NCBI GenBank assembly: GCA_020026355.1
Contig: JAHHQP010000019.1
Span: forward strand, 1 to 41,235
Length of the DNA: 41,235 nucleotides
From: Bacteroidales bacterium
GTDB taxonomy: Bacteria; Bacteroidota; Bacteroidia; Bacteroidales; UBA932
Reading direction: 5' to 3'
This document shows, piece by piece, positions 17,184 to 25,515 of this stretch (positions within the stretch are counted from its first letter, which is position 1; each line of letters opens with the position of its first letter). A program made the translations under genes and the position numbers. The notes under the pieces were generated by a model. The model was not told the DNA's origin. It did not search any database and was given only the letters and a program-made list of their open reading frames with translations.

Positions 17184-18665
17184 TCAATAGGAAATGGCGA
17201 AGAGCACTCTTTTATGAGAAGGCTTACCAGTGTAGATGCACTTGCCTTCCTCGATGCACTCCACGGAATCCATAGGAATGCAGCGGATAGTTGCTTTCGT
17301 CTCTTCCTTGATCTTCTCTTCTGTCTCTTTCGTTCCATCCCAATGGCAGAACAGGAAGCCACCCTTGGTGATTTCTTCCTTGAACTCTTCCCAGGTATCT
17401 ACCTTGCGGATGCTGCTGTCCCTGAACTTGAGCGCCTTCGCATACATGTTCTTCTGGATATCGTCGAGAAGATCCTTGATGCGCTGTGCGACGCCCTCCG
17501 CATCGACAGAAACTTTCTCGCAGGTATCACGGCGTGCGAGTTCCACCGTGCCGTTCTCAAGATCACGTGCACCCATGGCCAGACGGACCGGAACACCCTT
17601 GAGCTCCCACTCAGCGAACTTGAATCCTGGACGGAGCGTGTCACGGTCATCGATCTTGACAGAGATGCCGAGCGCTTCAAGTTCTTTCTTGCAAGCAGTC
17701 ATCTTCTCGAGCAGGGCCGCATTCTTCTCAGCATCCTTGCCGCTGATCGGAACCATCACGACCTGGATCGGAGCGAGAGCCGGAGGAAGGACGAGACCGT
17801 TGTCATCGCCATGAGCCATGATGAGCGCACCCATCAGACGGGTAGAAACACCCCATGATGTTGCCCAGACATACTCCTGCTTGCCTTCCTTGTTGGTGAA
17901 CATCACGTCGAAAGCCTTCGCGAAATTCTGTCCGAGGAAATGGGAAGTACCAGCCTGAAGCGCCTTGCCGTCCTGCATGAGGGCTTCGATAGTCATGGTA
18001 TCCAACGCACCGGCGAAACGCTCGTTCGGGCTCTTGTGTCCGACAACGACCGGAAGCGCCATATAGTTGCGGGCGAAATCGGCATAGACATGCACCATCT
18101 TCGTTGCCTCCTCGATAGCCTCCTCCTGGGTAGCATGTGCAGTATGACCTTCCTGCCAGAGGAATTCAGCGGTACGGAGGAACAGACGGGTCCTCATCTC
18201 CCACCTCACGACATTGGCCCACTGGTTGCACAGGATAGGAAGATCTCTCCAGGAAGTTACCCAGTTCCTGTACGTGTTCCAGATGATGGTCTCGGAAGTC
18301 GGACGGACGATAAGTTCCTCTTCCAGCTTTGCAGAAGGATCCACGACCACACCGTCACCATCCGGATTGGCCATCAAGCGGTGATGGGTAACCACAGCGC
18401 ACTCTTTCGCAAAGCCTTCGACATGCTCAGCCTCGCGGCTCAGGAATGATTTCGGAATGAAGAGCGGGAAATAGGCATTGCTATGTCCGGTCTCCTTGAA
18501 TTTCTTGTCGAGAATCTGCTGCATCTTCTCCCAGATCGCATATCCGTATGGTTTGATGACCATACATCCTCTTACTGCAGAACGTTCTGCAAGGTCTGCC
18601 TTAACTACCAGGTTATCATACCATTGAGAGTAGTTTTCCGACCTTTTCGTTACCTCTTTTGCCAT
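17184..18665 (-). CDS. proS: prolyl-tRNA synthetase, type 3 (archaeal/eukaryotic-like)
   Basis: Cytosolic class II enzyme that charges tRNA-Pro. The 493-residue protein begins MAKEVTKRSENYSQWYDNLV. It lacks the inserted editing domain of the bacterial type and has the type 3 C-terminal zinc-binding-like extension ending in a terminal tyrosine (VLFAISY). Motif 2 is visible as RWEMRTRLFLRTAEFLWQEGH, and RPTSETIIW precedes it. The open frame extends 25 codons upstream, but that part looks non-coding; the ATG at 18665 matches the family start. A TAAATTTG box on the minus strand (18772-18779) could be its promoter, giving a leader of about 100 nt. Confidence 0.96.
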   Translation of the reverse strand: MAKEVTKRSENYSQWYDNLVVKADLAERSAVRGCMVIKPYGYAIWEKMQQILDKKFKETGHSNAYFPLFIPKSFLSREAEHVEGFAKECAVVTHHRLMANPDGDGVVVDPSAKLEEELIVRPTSETIIWNTYRNWVTSWRDLPILCNQWANVVRWEMRTRLFLRTAEFLWQEGHTAHATQEEAIEEATKMVHVYADFARNYMALPVVVGHKSPNERFAGALDTMTIEALMQDGKALQAGTSHFLGQNFAKAFDVMFTNKEGKQEYVWATSWGVSTRLMGALIMAHGDDNGLVLPPALAPIQVVMVPISGKDAEKNAALLEKMTACKKELEALGISVKIDDRDTLRPGFKFAEWELKGVPVRLAMGARDLENGTVELARRDTCEKVSVDAEGVAQRIKDLLDDIQKNMYAKALKFRDSSIRKVDTWEEFKEEITKGGFLFCHWDGTKETEEKIKEETKATIRCIPMDSVECIEEGKCIYTGKPSHKRVLFAISY

Positions 18666-18791
18666 TGTATATTGTATTTTTATCGATTTTTTCCTAAACT
18701 TGTAGTATCTGTTGATATTGCGCGGGTATAATATTTGCAAAATATCAGGTGCGAAGATAAGAAAATATTATCAAATTTAGGAGAACAGCGT

Positions 18792-20123
18792 ATGAAAATA
18801 AGAACATCTATCCTGATGGCAACGACCTTCATCCTGACATCTTGCGGTGTTTCAGGCCAGATGGCATCCACCTCAGCCCAGAAGTTCCAGGACGGCCTTT
18901 ACAGCAACAGGCAGCTTGACGGTCCGGCAGAACACGCAGGACAATCCAAGGAAGAAGTGCAGGCCCTCGCCCGGAAGACCCGCAATTCGACGATATACAT
19001 GATCAATGAAGACAAGCAGGAAGCGATCGTCATTCCGGACAACATGGCCGCCAGATTCGATTTCAACAACGGAAGCATCAGCAGCATGACCATTGCTGAC
19101 AGTCCGTTCAACAATCAGTCCTGGCAGAATTCGATCAATTTCAATTTCGGTTTCGGACCGTGGTACGGTTCCGCCTGGAACCGCCCGTGGCATCACCGTT
19201 ACTACTATGATTCGTGGTACCGCTGGAACGACCCATGGTACGGCGGATGGTATGACCCTTGGTACAGTTGGAACGACCCTTGGTACGGCGGATGGTATGA
19301 CCCTTGGTACAGCTGGAACGACCCATGGTACGGCGGATGGCATGACCCTTGGTATGGCTGGCGCGACCCATGGTACGGGGGCTGGTACCCACCTTATGCC
19401 GGCTTCCCGCCGTATTGTCGTCCGGGCTACCATTACCCCGTCGTCGTCCTTCCAGGAACTGTCGTAGTCAATGGTAGAGATTCCTGGTACGGATCCAGGA
19501 ACGCGACCTCGAGCGGCAGAGTCAGTTCCTCCAGCATGACCCGCAGAAGCAGCCTGGCTTCCAGCAGCACATCCAGAAGGACCAGCCATAGCGGTGGAAG
19601 GAATGCCATCAACAGAACTTCCAGCCAGAGAAGGGCACCGGCAACCGCCTCACCGACCTCCAGCAGTCACAGGTACAGCACTTCAAAGCCTACGCATGGC
19701 ATCACCAGAAGCAGCGTCAACCGCAGCGACAACGGCTACAACCGTACCGGAAGCACGGCGACCGCTTCCAGAAACACAGGCAGCTACAACCGGAATTCCA
19801 GCTACAGCAGAGGAAGCAGCAGTTCTTCCGGCTACAGCAGGAGCGGCAACAGCAGCCGCATGGACAGGAACACCATGTACCGCAGACCTTCTTCCAATGA
19901 AAGAAGCACCAGCCAGCGGTCCTCCTATGGCAGGAGCGACAGGTCCACTTCCTACAACAGAAGCGGAAACTCCAGCCACAGCCGCAGCACATCCTCTTCC
20001 TACAACAGAAGCAGTTCTTCCTACAACAGGAGCAGCTCATCCAGTTACGGTGGAGGCGGAGGCTACAGCAGGAGCAGTTCTGACAGTCATTCCGGCAGCA
20101 GCTCTACCGGAATGAGAAGATAG
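18792..20123 (+). CDS. lipoprotein with aromatic tandem repeats and Ser/Arg-rich tail
   Basis: A 443-residue protein of unknown function. The ATG at 18792 follows an AGGAGA ribosome site, which is unusual in this window, and opens a lipoprotein signal with lipobox LTSC. Residues to about 115 form a normal globular-looking domain (including TIYMINEDKQEAIVIPDNMA). Next comes a Trp/Tyr/Asp/Gly/Pro block with 15-residue repeats of the type NDPWYGGWYDPWYSW, then a Pro-rich bridge. The last ~200 residues are dominated by Ser, Arg, Asn, Tyr, Thr and Gly (YNRSSSSYNRSSSSSYGG). Such composition suggests a disordered surface-exposed or cell-wall-contacting region. The gene lies 33 nt before a FadL-type barrel and may share its transcript. 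The large open frames on the other strand mirror the repeat composition and are not genes. Confidence 0.85.
   Translation: MKIRTSILMATTFILTSCGVSGQMASTSAQKFQDGLYSNRQLDGPAEHAGQSKEEVQALARKTRNSTIYMINEDKQEAIVIPDNMAARFDFNNGSISSMTIADSPFNNQSWQNSINFNFGFGPWYGSAWNRPWHHRYYYDSWYRWNDPWYGGWYDPWYSWNDPWYGGWYDPWYSWNDPWYGGWHDPWYGWRDPWYGGWYPPYAGFPPYCRPGYHYPVVVLPGTVVVNGRDSWYGSRNATSSGRVSSSSMTRRSSLASSSTSRRTSHSGGRNAINRTSSQRRAPATASPTSSSHRYSTSKPTHGITRSSVNRSDNGYNRTGSTATASRNTGSYNRNSSYSRGSSSSSGYSRSGNSSRMDRNTMYRRPSSNERSTSQRSSYGRSDRSTSYNRSGNSSHSRSTSSSYNRSSSSYNRSSSSSYGGGGGYSRSSSDSHSGSSSTGMRR
19224..19391 (+). repeat. 45-bp tandem repeats inside the lipoprotein gene (about 3.7 copies)
   Basis: Units at 19224-19268, 19269-19313 and 19314-19358 are nearly identical 45-bp copies, followed by a diverged partial copy to 19391. 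Each encodes 15 residues rich in Trp, Tyr and Asp. Copies differ at few bases, so the array is recent or kept uniform and may vary in length between strains. Confidence 0.9.
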
Positions 20124-20156
20124 GATCCTTCCGAAGGAATTAATAAAGAATAAACA

Positions 20157-21860
20157 ATGATGAAAAAGACAGTTTTGACTATTTCAGCTCTGGCACTGGC
20201 CTTGTCCATGTCTGCCCAGAGCATGAGTGACGGATTGATGTTCAGCAGGAACAACTATGTGGGGACAGCCAGGTCAATGGCTATGGGCAATGCAGTCACT
20301 GCCTTGGGAGGAGACCTCGGAGCCGTGACCATCAACCCGGCCGGTTCTGCCGTCGCTCCTTATTCTCAGGTAACCATCAGTCCCGGCCTGGACATCAGCA
20401 TCAGGACGACTCAGGGTACACCGCTCAATGGACAGCATCCTTATTTTCAGAAGAAGATGAGGAACACGAATACCGCCTTCGCCATCCCGAACATCGGGTT
20501 CAGCCTCAACTGGGACACCTATGCTTCCCGGGGACTGAAATCGTTCACGGTCGGCTTCCTGATGAACCAGACCCAGTCCTGTTCCGACCGGACCTTCGCC
20601 AGCGGCCGTAACAGCACGACCTCATTCATGGGTTCATTGGCAGAAAACGCGTATCTTGACGGGTTCAACGGAGGTACATTGGGCCAGGACAAATCCTGGG
20701 ATCTTGCTCCTTGGGACTATGTTGCGGCCATGCACGCCGGCCTCATCGCTCCATGGGACCCGCAGCCGGGTGCAAAAGCGGACAAGTTCATCGGAGCGAC
20801 CGAGCAGCCTGGAAAAGGCAACATCAAATACATTGACGGTGAACTTGACCAATATTTCGGAAGAGAGCGCCACGGCGTGAAAAACGACTACACCTTCAAC
20901 TTCGGCATGAATTTCAACGACCGGATCTATGTCGGTTTGAACCTCAACATCAACTCATTGAGATACAACAGCATGGAATACATGCGAGAGGTTGCCGGCG
21001 AAGGTAATTTCGGCTTTGAATATACGGACAACAATGCACCGGACCCTTCAACCGCACCGAAGAAATGGGCGGAATTCCACGAAGGTAAGATGACCAGCAC
21101 CTATGATGCTGACGGGATCGGTTTCTCTACGCGCCTGGGAGTCATCTGGAACGCATGGAAAGGTCTGAGGGTCGGAGCGGCCATCCAGACCCCGACCTGG
21201 AACAAGATTGACGAACGATGGACCACCGATGCCATCACCTCCTTCTCTACCGGCACGATGAAAGGCGAAAGTCCGCTGGGCAAGAACTCCTACCGGTTCA
21301 GAGAACCGATGCGTGCCAGTCTCGGACTGGCCTATGTCTTCGGATCGCAGGCCCTGGTGAGCGTCGACTATGAGGTCACTCCTTATCAGCAGATGAGATT
21401 CACGTCCTACGATGCCTTCAGCGATGAATTCACCTACACGAATCAGGACATCAAGGATTTCACCGGTGTAGGCCACCAGCTGCGGATCGGTACGGAAGTG
21501 AAAGTGATTCCTTCCGTTGCTCTCAGGGCCGGATACAACTTCTCGACCAGTGGAGAATACACCATCGGAGACGGCGAACGCCGCATGCCGGTCAAAGCTT
21601 ACGTCCATGAAGTCGGCTTCGGTATCGGGTACAGTTCGAAAGGCTCCTTCTTCATGGACCTGGCCGCCAAAGGAACTTTCCACCCGGACGAATACATCAT
21701 GCCTTACCGTAATTATGTCTACGAGAAAGATGTGGAAACCGGAGAATACCTGAAGGATCCGGAAGGTTTCCTGATTCTGGACCCGGATTTTCTGGCCCCT
21801 GAAATCCGGAATATCCGGAACAACTGGAAGGTCGTCCTGACCTTGGGATTCAGATTCTAG
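20157..21860 (+). CDS. OmpP1/FadL/TodX-family outer-membrane transporter
   Basis: A 567-residue beta-barrel protein. A signal peptide (MMKKTVLTISALALALSMSAQ) precedes the FadL-type N-terminal hatch region with NNYVGTARSMAMGNAVTALGGDLGAVTINPAG. The remainder alternates short strands and loops and ends in LTLGFRF, a typical C-terminal sorting strand. The family moves hydrophobic compounds across the outer membrane; the substrate here is unknown. Two adjacent ATG codons make the start ambiguous by one residue. It follows the repeat lipoprotein closely. Its stop shares the four bases CTAG (21857-21860) with the stop of the convergent WbqC-like gene. Confidence 0.9.
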   Translation: MMKKTVLTISALALALSMSAQSMSDGLMFSRNNYVGTARSMAMGNAVTALGGDLGAVTINPAGSAVAPYSQVTISPGLDISIRTTQGTPLNGQHPYFQKKMRNTNTAFAIPNIGFSLNWDTYASRGLKSFTVGFLMNQTQSCSDRTFASGRNSTTSFMGSLAENAYLDGFNGGTLGQDKSWDLAPWDYVAAMHAGLIAPWDPQPGAKADKFIGATEQPGKGNIKYIDGELDQYFGRERHGVKNDYTFNFGMNFNDRIYVGLNLNINSLRYNSMEYMREVAGEGNFGFEYTDNNAPDPSTAPKKWAEFHEGKMTSTYDADGIGFSTRLGVIWNAWKGLRVGAAIQTPTWNKIDERWTTDAITSFSTGTMKGESPLGKNSYRFREPMRASLGLAYVFGSQALVSVDYEVTPYQQMRFTSYDAFSDEFTYTNQDIKDFTGVGHQLRIGTEVKVIPSVALRAGYNFSTSGEYTIGDGERRMPVKAYVHEVGFGIGYSSKGSFFMDLAAKGTFHPDEYIMPYRNYVYEKDVETGEYLKDPEGFLILDPDFLAPEIRNIRNNWKVVLTLGFRF

Positions 21861-22537
21861 AACCTTTTCAGGAAAATGATGCTGTCCGGGCCTTCATTGA
21901 ACAGAAGGTCCATGATGGACAGATTCGGAATGAAGCCGTATTTCTGGGCAAAAACCTGGAAATACGGCTTTTCCAGATCCAGACGATGCAGGATGTCATT
22001 CTTCCGTTTCGGATGGATCACCTCACGCAGATCCCTACCATAAGGGGTCATCCCCTCCTCCTTACCGGCCGGAAGATAGAATTCCTCCGTGATGTGAAGG
22101 TCCGCGGAAATGAAGGTCTTTTCCAGAAAGAAACGGATGAGCCGCAGATTGAGTTCGAACAAGGTCGCCGGACGACTGTCGAGAATGGCGAAAAGCTCGT
22201 CACAGTAATATTCGAAATAGGCGGAACTGCGGTAAGCGGAAATGATCGCCCGCTTGTGCTGCGTCACCCAATCGACCGTATAGTCGATCTTGATCTCCGA
22301 AATCGGGAGCTGATGCGTACCGTGCTCATGCACGATCGGGAAGGAAAGATTCTGAGGACCTTCCGCGCCGTAGATCCGGCAACGGTTCCTCCAGGACTGC
22401 TTCTGGAAGTTTTCCTGTCCCTCCAGCCACACGACAGAAGAAGAGATGGTCTTGTCATCGGACAGGACCATCTCCTCTGCCATCGCGGCAAAATATTCCA
22501 CAGGAGGGAAATACGCTGTACTGAGCAGAACAGCCAC
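21857..22537 (-). CDS. WbqC-like family protein
   Basis: A 226-residue cytosolic protein of the WbqC-like family, found near polysaccharide and lipid A genes, with no established biochemical role. The conserved N-terminus LLSTAYFPPVEYFA, the internal WRNRCRIYGAEGPQNLSFPI and the segment WVTQHKRAIISAYRSSAYFEYY are visible. Translation starts at a GTG (22535-22537) that overlaps the lpxA stop by one base; the conserved motif so near the N-terminus excludes a later start. The tight overlap suggests translational coupling to the lipid A block. Confidence 0.88.
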   Translation of the reverse strand: MAVLLSTAYFPPVEYFAAMAEEMVLSDDKTISSSVVWLEGQENFQKQSWRNRCRIYGAEGPQNLSFPIVHEHGTHQLPISEIKIDYTVDWVTQHKRAIISAYRSSAYFEYYCDELFAILDSRPATLFELNLRLIRFFLEKTFISADLHITEEFYLPAGKEEGMTPYGRDLREVIHPKRKNDILHRLDLEKPYFQVFAQKYGFIPNLSIMDLLFNEGPDSIIFLKRF

Positions 22538-23349
22538 TAGTCAACCTCTCCCTTCGTTGTGCTTGTACTTCCTTTGATGATACCTCTCTTGGAACTGCGG
22601 ATGAAGTTCAGGATGGTATCCCTTTCCTCAGACTGAGGGAAGCCGGATTCGATCTTCGCACAAGCATCGCTGACGTTCATGCCGTCGAAGTAAAGCATGT
22701 CATAGATATCCTTGATGTTGCGGATCTGATCAGAAGTGAAACCTCTTCTGCGCAGGCCCACGATATTCACGCCACAATAAGTAATCGGCTCACGTCCGCA
22801 GAGAACATAAGGCGGGATATCCTTGTTGATCTTGGAGCATCCGCCGACCATGGCATGGACACCGATTCTGGAGAACTGGTGAGCGACGGTACTTCCACCG
22901 AGGATAGCCCAGTCATCCACCTCCGTCTCGCCGGCGATGCCGACATAGCTGACGAGGATACAGTGTTTTCCGACATGACAATCATGTGCGACATGGGTAT
23001 AGGACATCAGCAGAGTATCATCATCAATTCTGGTCACACCCTTACCGCTGGCCTTGGTACCGCGATTGATGGTCGCGCACTCGCGGACAGTCACACGGTC
23101 TCCGATTTCCACATAGGTGATCTCTCCCTCGAACTTGAGGTCCTGAGGTTCCGCTCCGATCACAGCCCCAGGAAAGACGCTGCAATCCTTACCGATCCTG
23201 ACATAATTGAAAATTGTAGCGTGAGGCATGATTCTGCAGCCATCACCGATTTCCACGAACTCATCTACATAGGCATAGGGTCCGATTTCTACGTTCTCTC
23301 CGATCTTGGCATTCGGATGTACTGTTGCCAATGGACTGATATTACTCAT
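22537..23349 (-). CDS. lpxA: UDP-N-acetylglucosamine O-acyltransferase
   Basis: First acyltransfer step of lipid A synthesis, adding a 3-hydroxyacyl chain from acyl-ACP to O-3 of UDP-GlcNAc in the cytosol. The 270-residue protein is built of left-handed beta-helix hexapeptide repeats from residue 7 (ATVHPNAKIGENVEIGPYAY) to about 190. The catalytic base is His122 in AHDCHVG, equivalent to His125 of E. coli. A helical C-terminal domain follows, with GLRRRGFTSDQI. It begins 6 nt after the lpxC stop and is overlapped by the WbqC-like gene. Confidence 0.97.
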   Translation of the reverse strand: MSNISPLATVHPNAKIGENVEIGPYAYVDEFVEIGDGCRIMPHATIFNYVRIGKDCSVFPGAVIGAEPQDLKFEGEITYVEIGDRVTVRECATINRGTKASGKGVTRIDDDTLLMSYTHVAHDCHVGKHCILVSYVGIAGETEVDDWAILGGSTVAHQFSRIGVHAMVGGCSKINKDIPPYVLCGREPITYCGVNIVGLRRRGFTSDQIRNIKDIYDMLYFDGMNVSDACAKIESGFPQSEERDTILNFIRSSKRGIIKGSTSTTKGEVD

Positions 23350-23355
23350 GATTCT

Positions 23356-24267
23356 TTACTTTAAAAGTGTTCTTACTTTCTTGGCCGTAGCGGTATTGAT
23401 CGTATGCCCGGCCCTTTCTGCCGTAACCTTCGCTTTAAGGAAACCTCCGCAAAGCCTGAGGTCGCCGATAAGGTCCAGTAACTTATGTCTGGAGCACTCG
23501 TTCGGGAAACGGAGCACCAGATTGCTGAGATAGCCGTCTTCACGACGCTCCAGCTTCTGTACATGGAACAGTTCGGACATGCTGTCCAGCTGTTCCTGAG
23601 CGACAGGATTCTCGACGATGACGATCGCATTGTCCACATCCCCGCCCTTGACGAGATTGTTCTTGAACAGGAATTCGATTTCATGGAAGAAGACGAAAGT
23701 CCTGCACACACCGATTTCCTCCGCATAGACGATAGAAGAATCCCAATGGGCCTGCTGTACGCCGAGTACCTTGGAATTGAAATCGATCTTTATATCATAG
23801 GAAAAGCTGTCTGCCGGTTCAATACGTACGAAAGACTGCTTTTCAGGATTGACGACCTCGATGGTCTCCTTGATTTCAATGTATTTACGCGGAGCATTCT
23901 GAGATACGAAACCGTCTGCCCAGATGGCATCGATATAAGGTTTCGCACTGCCGTCCAGAATAGGAACTTCAATATTGTCGATGTCGATCAGAGCATTGTC
24001 GACTCCCATACCGGTCAAGGCCGACATGAGATGCTCGATGGTCATGACCGTCACCTCACCGCAGGTAATGGTCGTGCTGCGAGTCGTGCTGGACACATTT
24101 TCCGCCAATGCGTCGATATACGCATCCTCGCCCAGATCAATACGTCTGAAGCGGATTCCTGTATCTTCCGAAGCCGGTCTGACTGTCATGTGAGCCAACC
24201 GGCCGGAATGCAGTCCCTTGCCTTCAAACGAATAATCTTTCTTTAAAGTCTGTTGCAATTGAGTCAT
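23356..24267 (-). CDS. lpxC: UDP-3-O-acyl-N-acetylglucosamine deacetylase without a FabZ domain
   Basis: Committed step of lipid A synthesis, a zinc deacetylase. The 303-residue protein from the ATG at 24267 (the frame can extend to a TTG at 24288) contains GKGLHSG and the zinc ligands His79 in TIEHLMSAL, and His261 and Asp265 in RHKLLDLIGD. The catalytic His288 is in AGHTIN, and DGSAKP is also present. It ends soon after, at KVRTLLK, which is the normal end of a stand-alone LpxC such as the E. coli enzyme. In Bacteroidota LpxC is usually fused to a C-terminal FabZ dehydratase in a protein of about 460 residues; that domain is absent, only 6 nt separate the stop from lpxA, and no FabZ is seen elsewhere in the window. 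Confidence 0.95.
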   Translation of the reverse strand: MTQLQQTLKKDYSFEGKGLHSGRLAHMTVRPASEDTGIRFRRIDLGEDAYIDALAENVSSTTRSTTITCGEVTVMTIEHLMSALTGMGVDNALIDIDNIEVPILDGSAKPYIDAIWADGFVSQNAPRKYIEIKETIEVVNPEKQSFVRIEPADSFSYDIKIDFNSKVLGVQQAHWDSSIVYAEEIGVCRTFVFFHEIEFLFKNNLVKGGDVDNAIVIVENPVAQEQLDSMSELFHVQKLERREDGYLSNLVLRFPNECSRHKLLDLIGDLRLCGGFLKAKVTAERAGHTINTATAKKVRTLLK

Positions 24268-24312
24268 TTTCAAAAAATTGGACGGCAAAGTTAGTAAAAA
24301 TCCTCTTATTTC

Positions 24313-25302
24313 CTAATGCTTGCCTGCTTTCTTGAATAAAGCATAGCTCCTGAGATAATCCCTGTAAAGTAGGCACGGAGATCCCATGTATGCTTTTCCC
24401 TCTTCCTTGATGCTGCTGATCACACCGGACTGTGCGGCGAATGAACTGTTGTCCGCAATGGTGACATGCCCTGCGACTCCGACCTGACCGCCGAAGATGC
24501 AATGACGGCCGATCTTGGTGGATCCGGCGATTCCTGTCATGGCCGCCATGACCGTATTCTCTCCGACTTCCACATTATGAGCGATCTGGCAATGGTTGTC
24601 GATCTTGACTCCATCATGGATGACGGTAGATCCCATCTGAGATTTGTCGACAGTCGAATTCGCGCCGATCTCGACATTGTTGCCGATGATGACGTTGCCG
24701 GTATGCTCGATCTTCTTCCATGTTCCGTCCTCCAGAGGAGCGAAACCGAAGCCGTCCGCACCGATCACCGCATTGGAATGGATGATGACATAGTCACCGA
24801 TGACACAGTCCGCATAGATCTTCACTCCAGGATAAATGATGCAATGTTTACCGACCTTCACGTTATCGCCGATATAGACCTGCTCGTAGATCTTCGTATA
24901 GTCACCGACGGAAGCATGCTTGCCGACATAGCTGAAATCACCGAGATAGACCTTCTTGCCGATCTTCGAGGACCATCTTCTTCTGGAATAGCGGCCCCTA
25001 TGATCGGTATAGGTACGTTTCATGGCCGTGACATAGTCCATGAGCGAGGCGACCGCCGCATAGGAATCTTCCACCCGGAGCAAGGTCGCGGAGACCGGTT
25101 CCTTAGGAACGAAGGTATCATTGACGATGATGATGCTGGCTTTTGAAGTGTATACATATTTCTCATACTTCGGATTAGCGAAGAAACTGATCGTCCCCGG
25201 ACGACCGCTCTCGATCCTGGCGAAAGTAGAGACGACCGTTTCCGGATCCCCGTCCACACGGCCTTTCAGAATTTCAGCGAGATCTTTTGCTTTGAATTCC
25301 AT
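24313..25302 (-). CDS. lpxD: UDP-3-O-acylglucosamine N-acyltransferase
   Basis: Third step of lipid A synthesis, adding the N-linked 3-hydroxyacyl chain. The 329-residue protein has an N-terminal UDP-binding domain (MEFKAKDLAEILKG to about 95), then a long left-handed beta-helix of hexapeptides. The catalytic His242 lies in QIAHNVEVGENT, equivalent to His239 in E. coli, and GADGFGFAP occurs about 60 residues earlier. A short helical C-terminus ends in LFKKAGKH. First gene of the lpxD-lpxC-lpxA-WbqC-like run; 45 nt separate it from the chosen lpxC start. Its promoter is not clear: no exact TAnnTTTG is found close upstream on the minus strand. Confidence 0.96.
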   Translation of the reverse strand: MEFKAKDLAEILKGRVDGDPETVVSTFARIESGRPGTISFFANPKYEKYVYTSKASIIIVNDTFVPKEPVSATLLRVEDSYAAVASLMDYVTAMKRTYTDHRGRYSRRRWSSKIGKKVYLGDFSYVGKHASVGDYTKIYEQVYIGDNVKVGKHCIIYPGVKIYADCVIGDYVIIHSNAVIGADGFGFAPLEDGTWKKIEHTGNVIIGNNVEIGANSTVDKSQMGSTVIHDGVKIDNHCQIAHNVEVGENTVMAAMTGIAGSTKIGRHCIFGGQVGVAGHVTIADNSSFAAQSGVISSIKEEGKAYMGSPCLLYRDYLRSYALFKKAGKH

Positions 25303-25419
25303 AATTTTCTTATATTCAATATTTTAAATTTCTATTTTCTGGACCGTCCGGTAATGACTGCCGCACAGCTCTGCAAATTAAGCACATTAATGGGTATTAA
25401 TGAAATAATAGCCGATATT

Positions 25420-25450
25420 TTTGATATTCAGCATTTTTTTCTTACCTTTG
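25420..25450 (+). promoter_or_regulatory. promoter of the rimP-nusA-infB operon
   Basis: TTTG (25420-25423), 19 nt, then TACCTTTG (25443-25450): a full Bacteroidota consensus. It lies 65 nt upstream of the rimP start, leaving a leader that contains the hairpin at 25467-25491. Confidence 0.85.
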
Positions 25451-25466
25451 CCAAGTGAGAATATTG

Positions 25467-25491
25467 AGGGGACGGTCAGTCCCCTTATTTT
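25467..25491 (+). terminator. terminator-like leader hairpin (possible attenuator) before rimP
   Basis: AGGGGAC (25467-25473) pairs with GTCCCCT (25479-25485) around the 5-nt loop GGTCA. TATTTT follows immediately. It lies between the promoter and rimP and so must be read through or regulated. The first operon genes include nusA, whose product controls pausing and termination; feedback control is an inference. Confidence 0.6.
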
Positions 25492-25515
25492 GTGCTTATA
25501 ACCCACCCACACAAT

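Noticed and set aside
19224..19391. Regular repeats considered as a CRISPR array
   Set aside because: Units are contiguous 45-bp copies in frame inside a coding gene with no variable spacers.
19594..20115. Second plus-strand open frame and several minus-strand frames in the lipoprotein tail
   Set aside because: They follow from the repetitive AGC/AGN codons of the Ser/Arg tail; Ala/Thr- or Cys-rich products have no start context.
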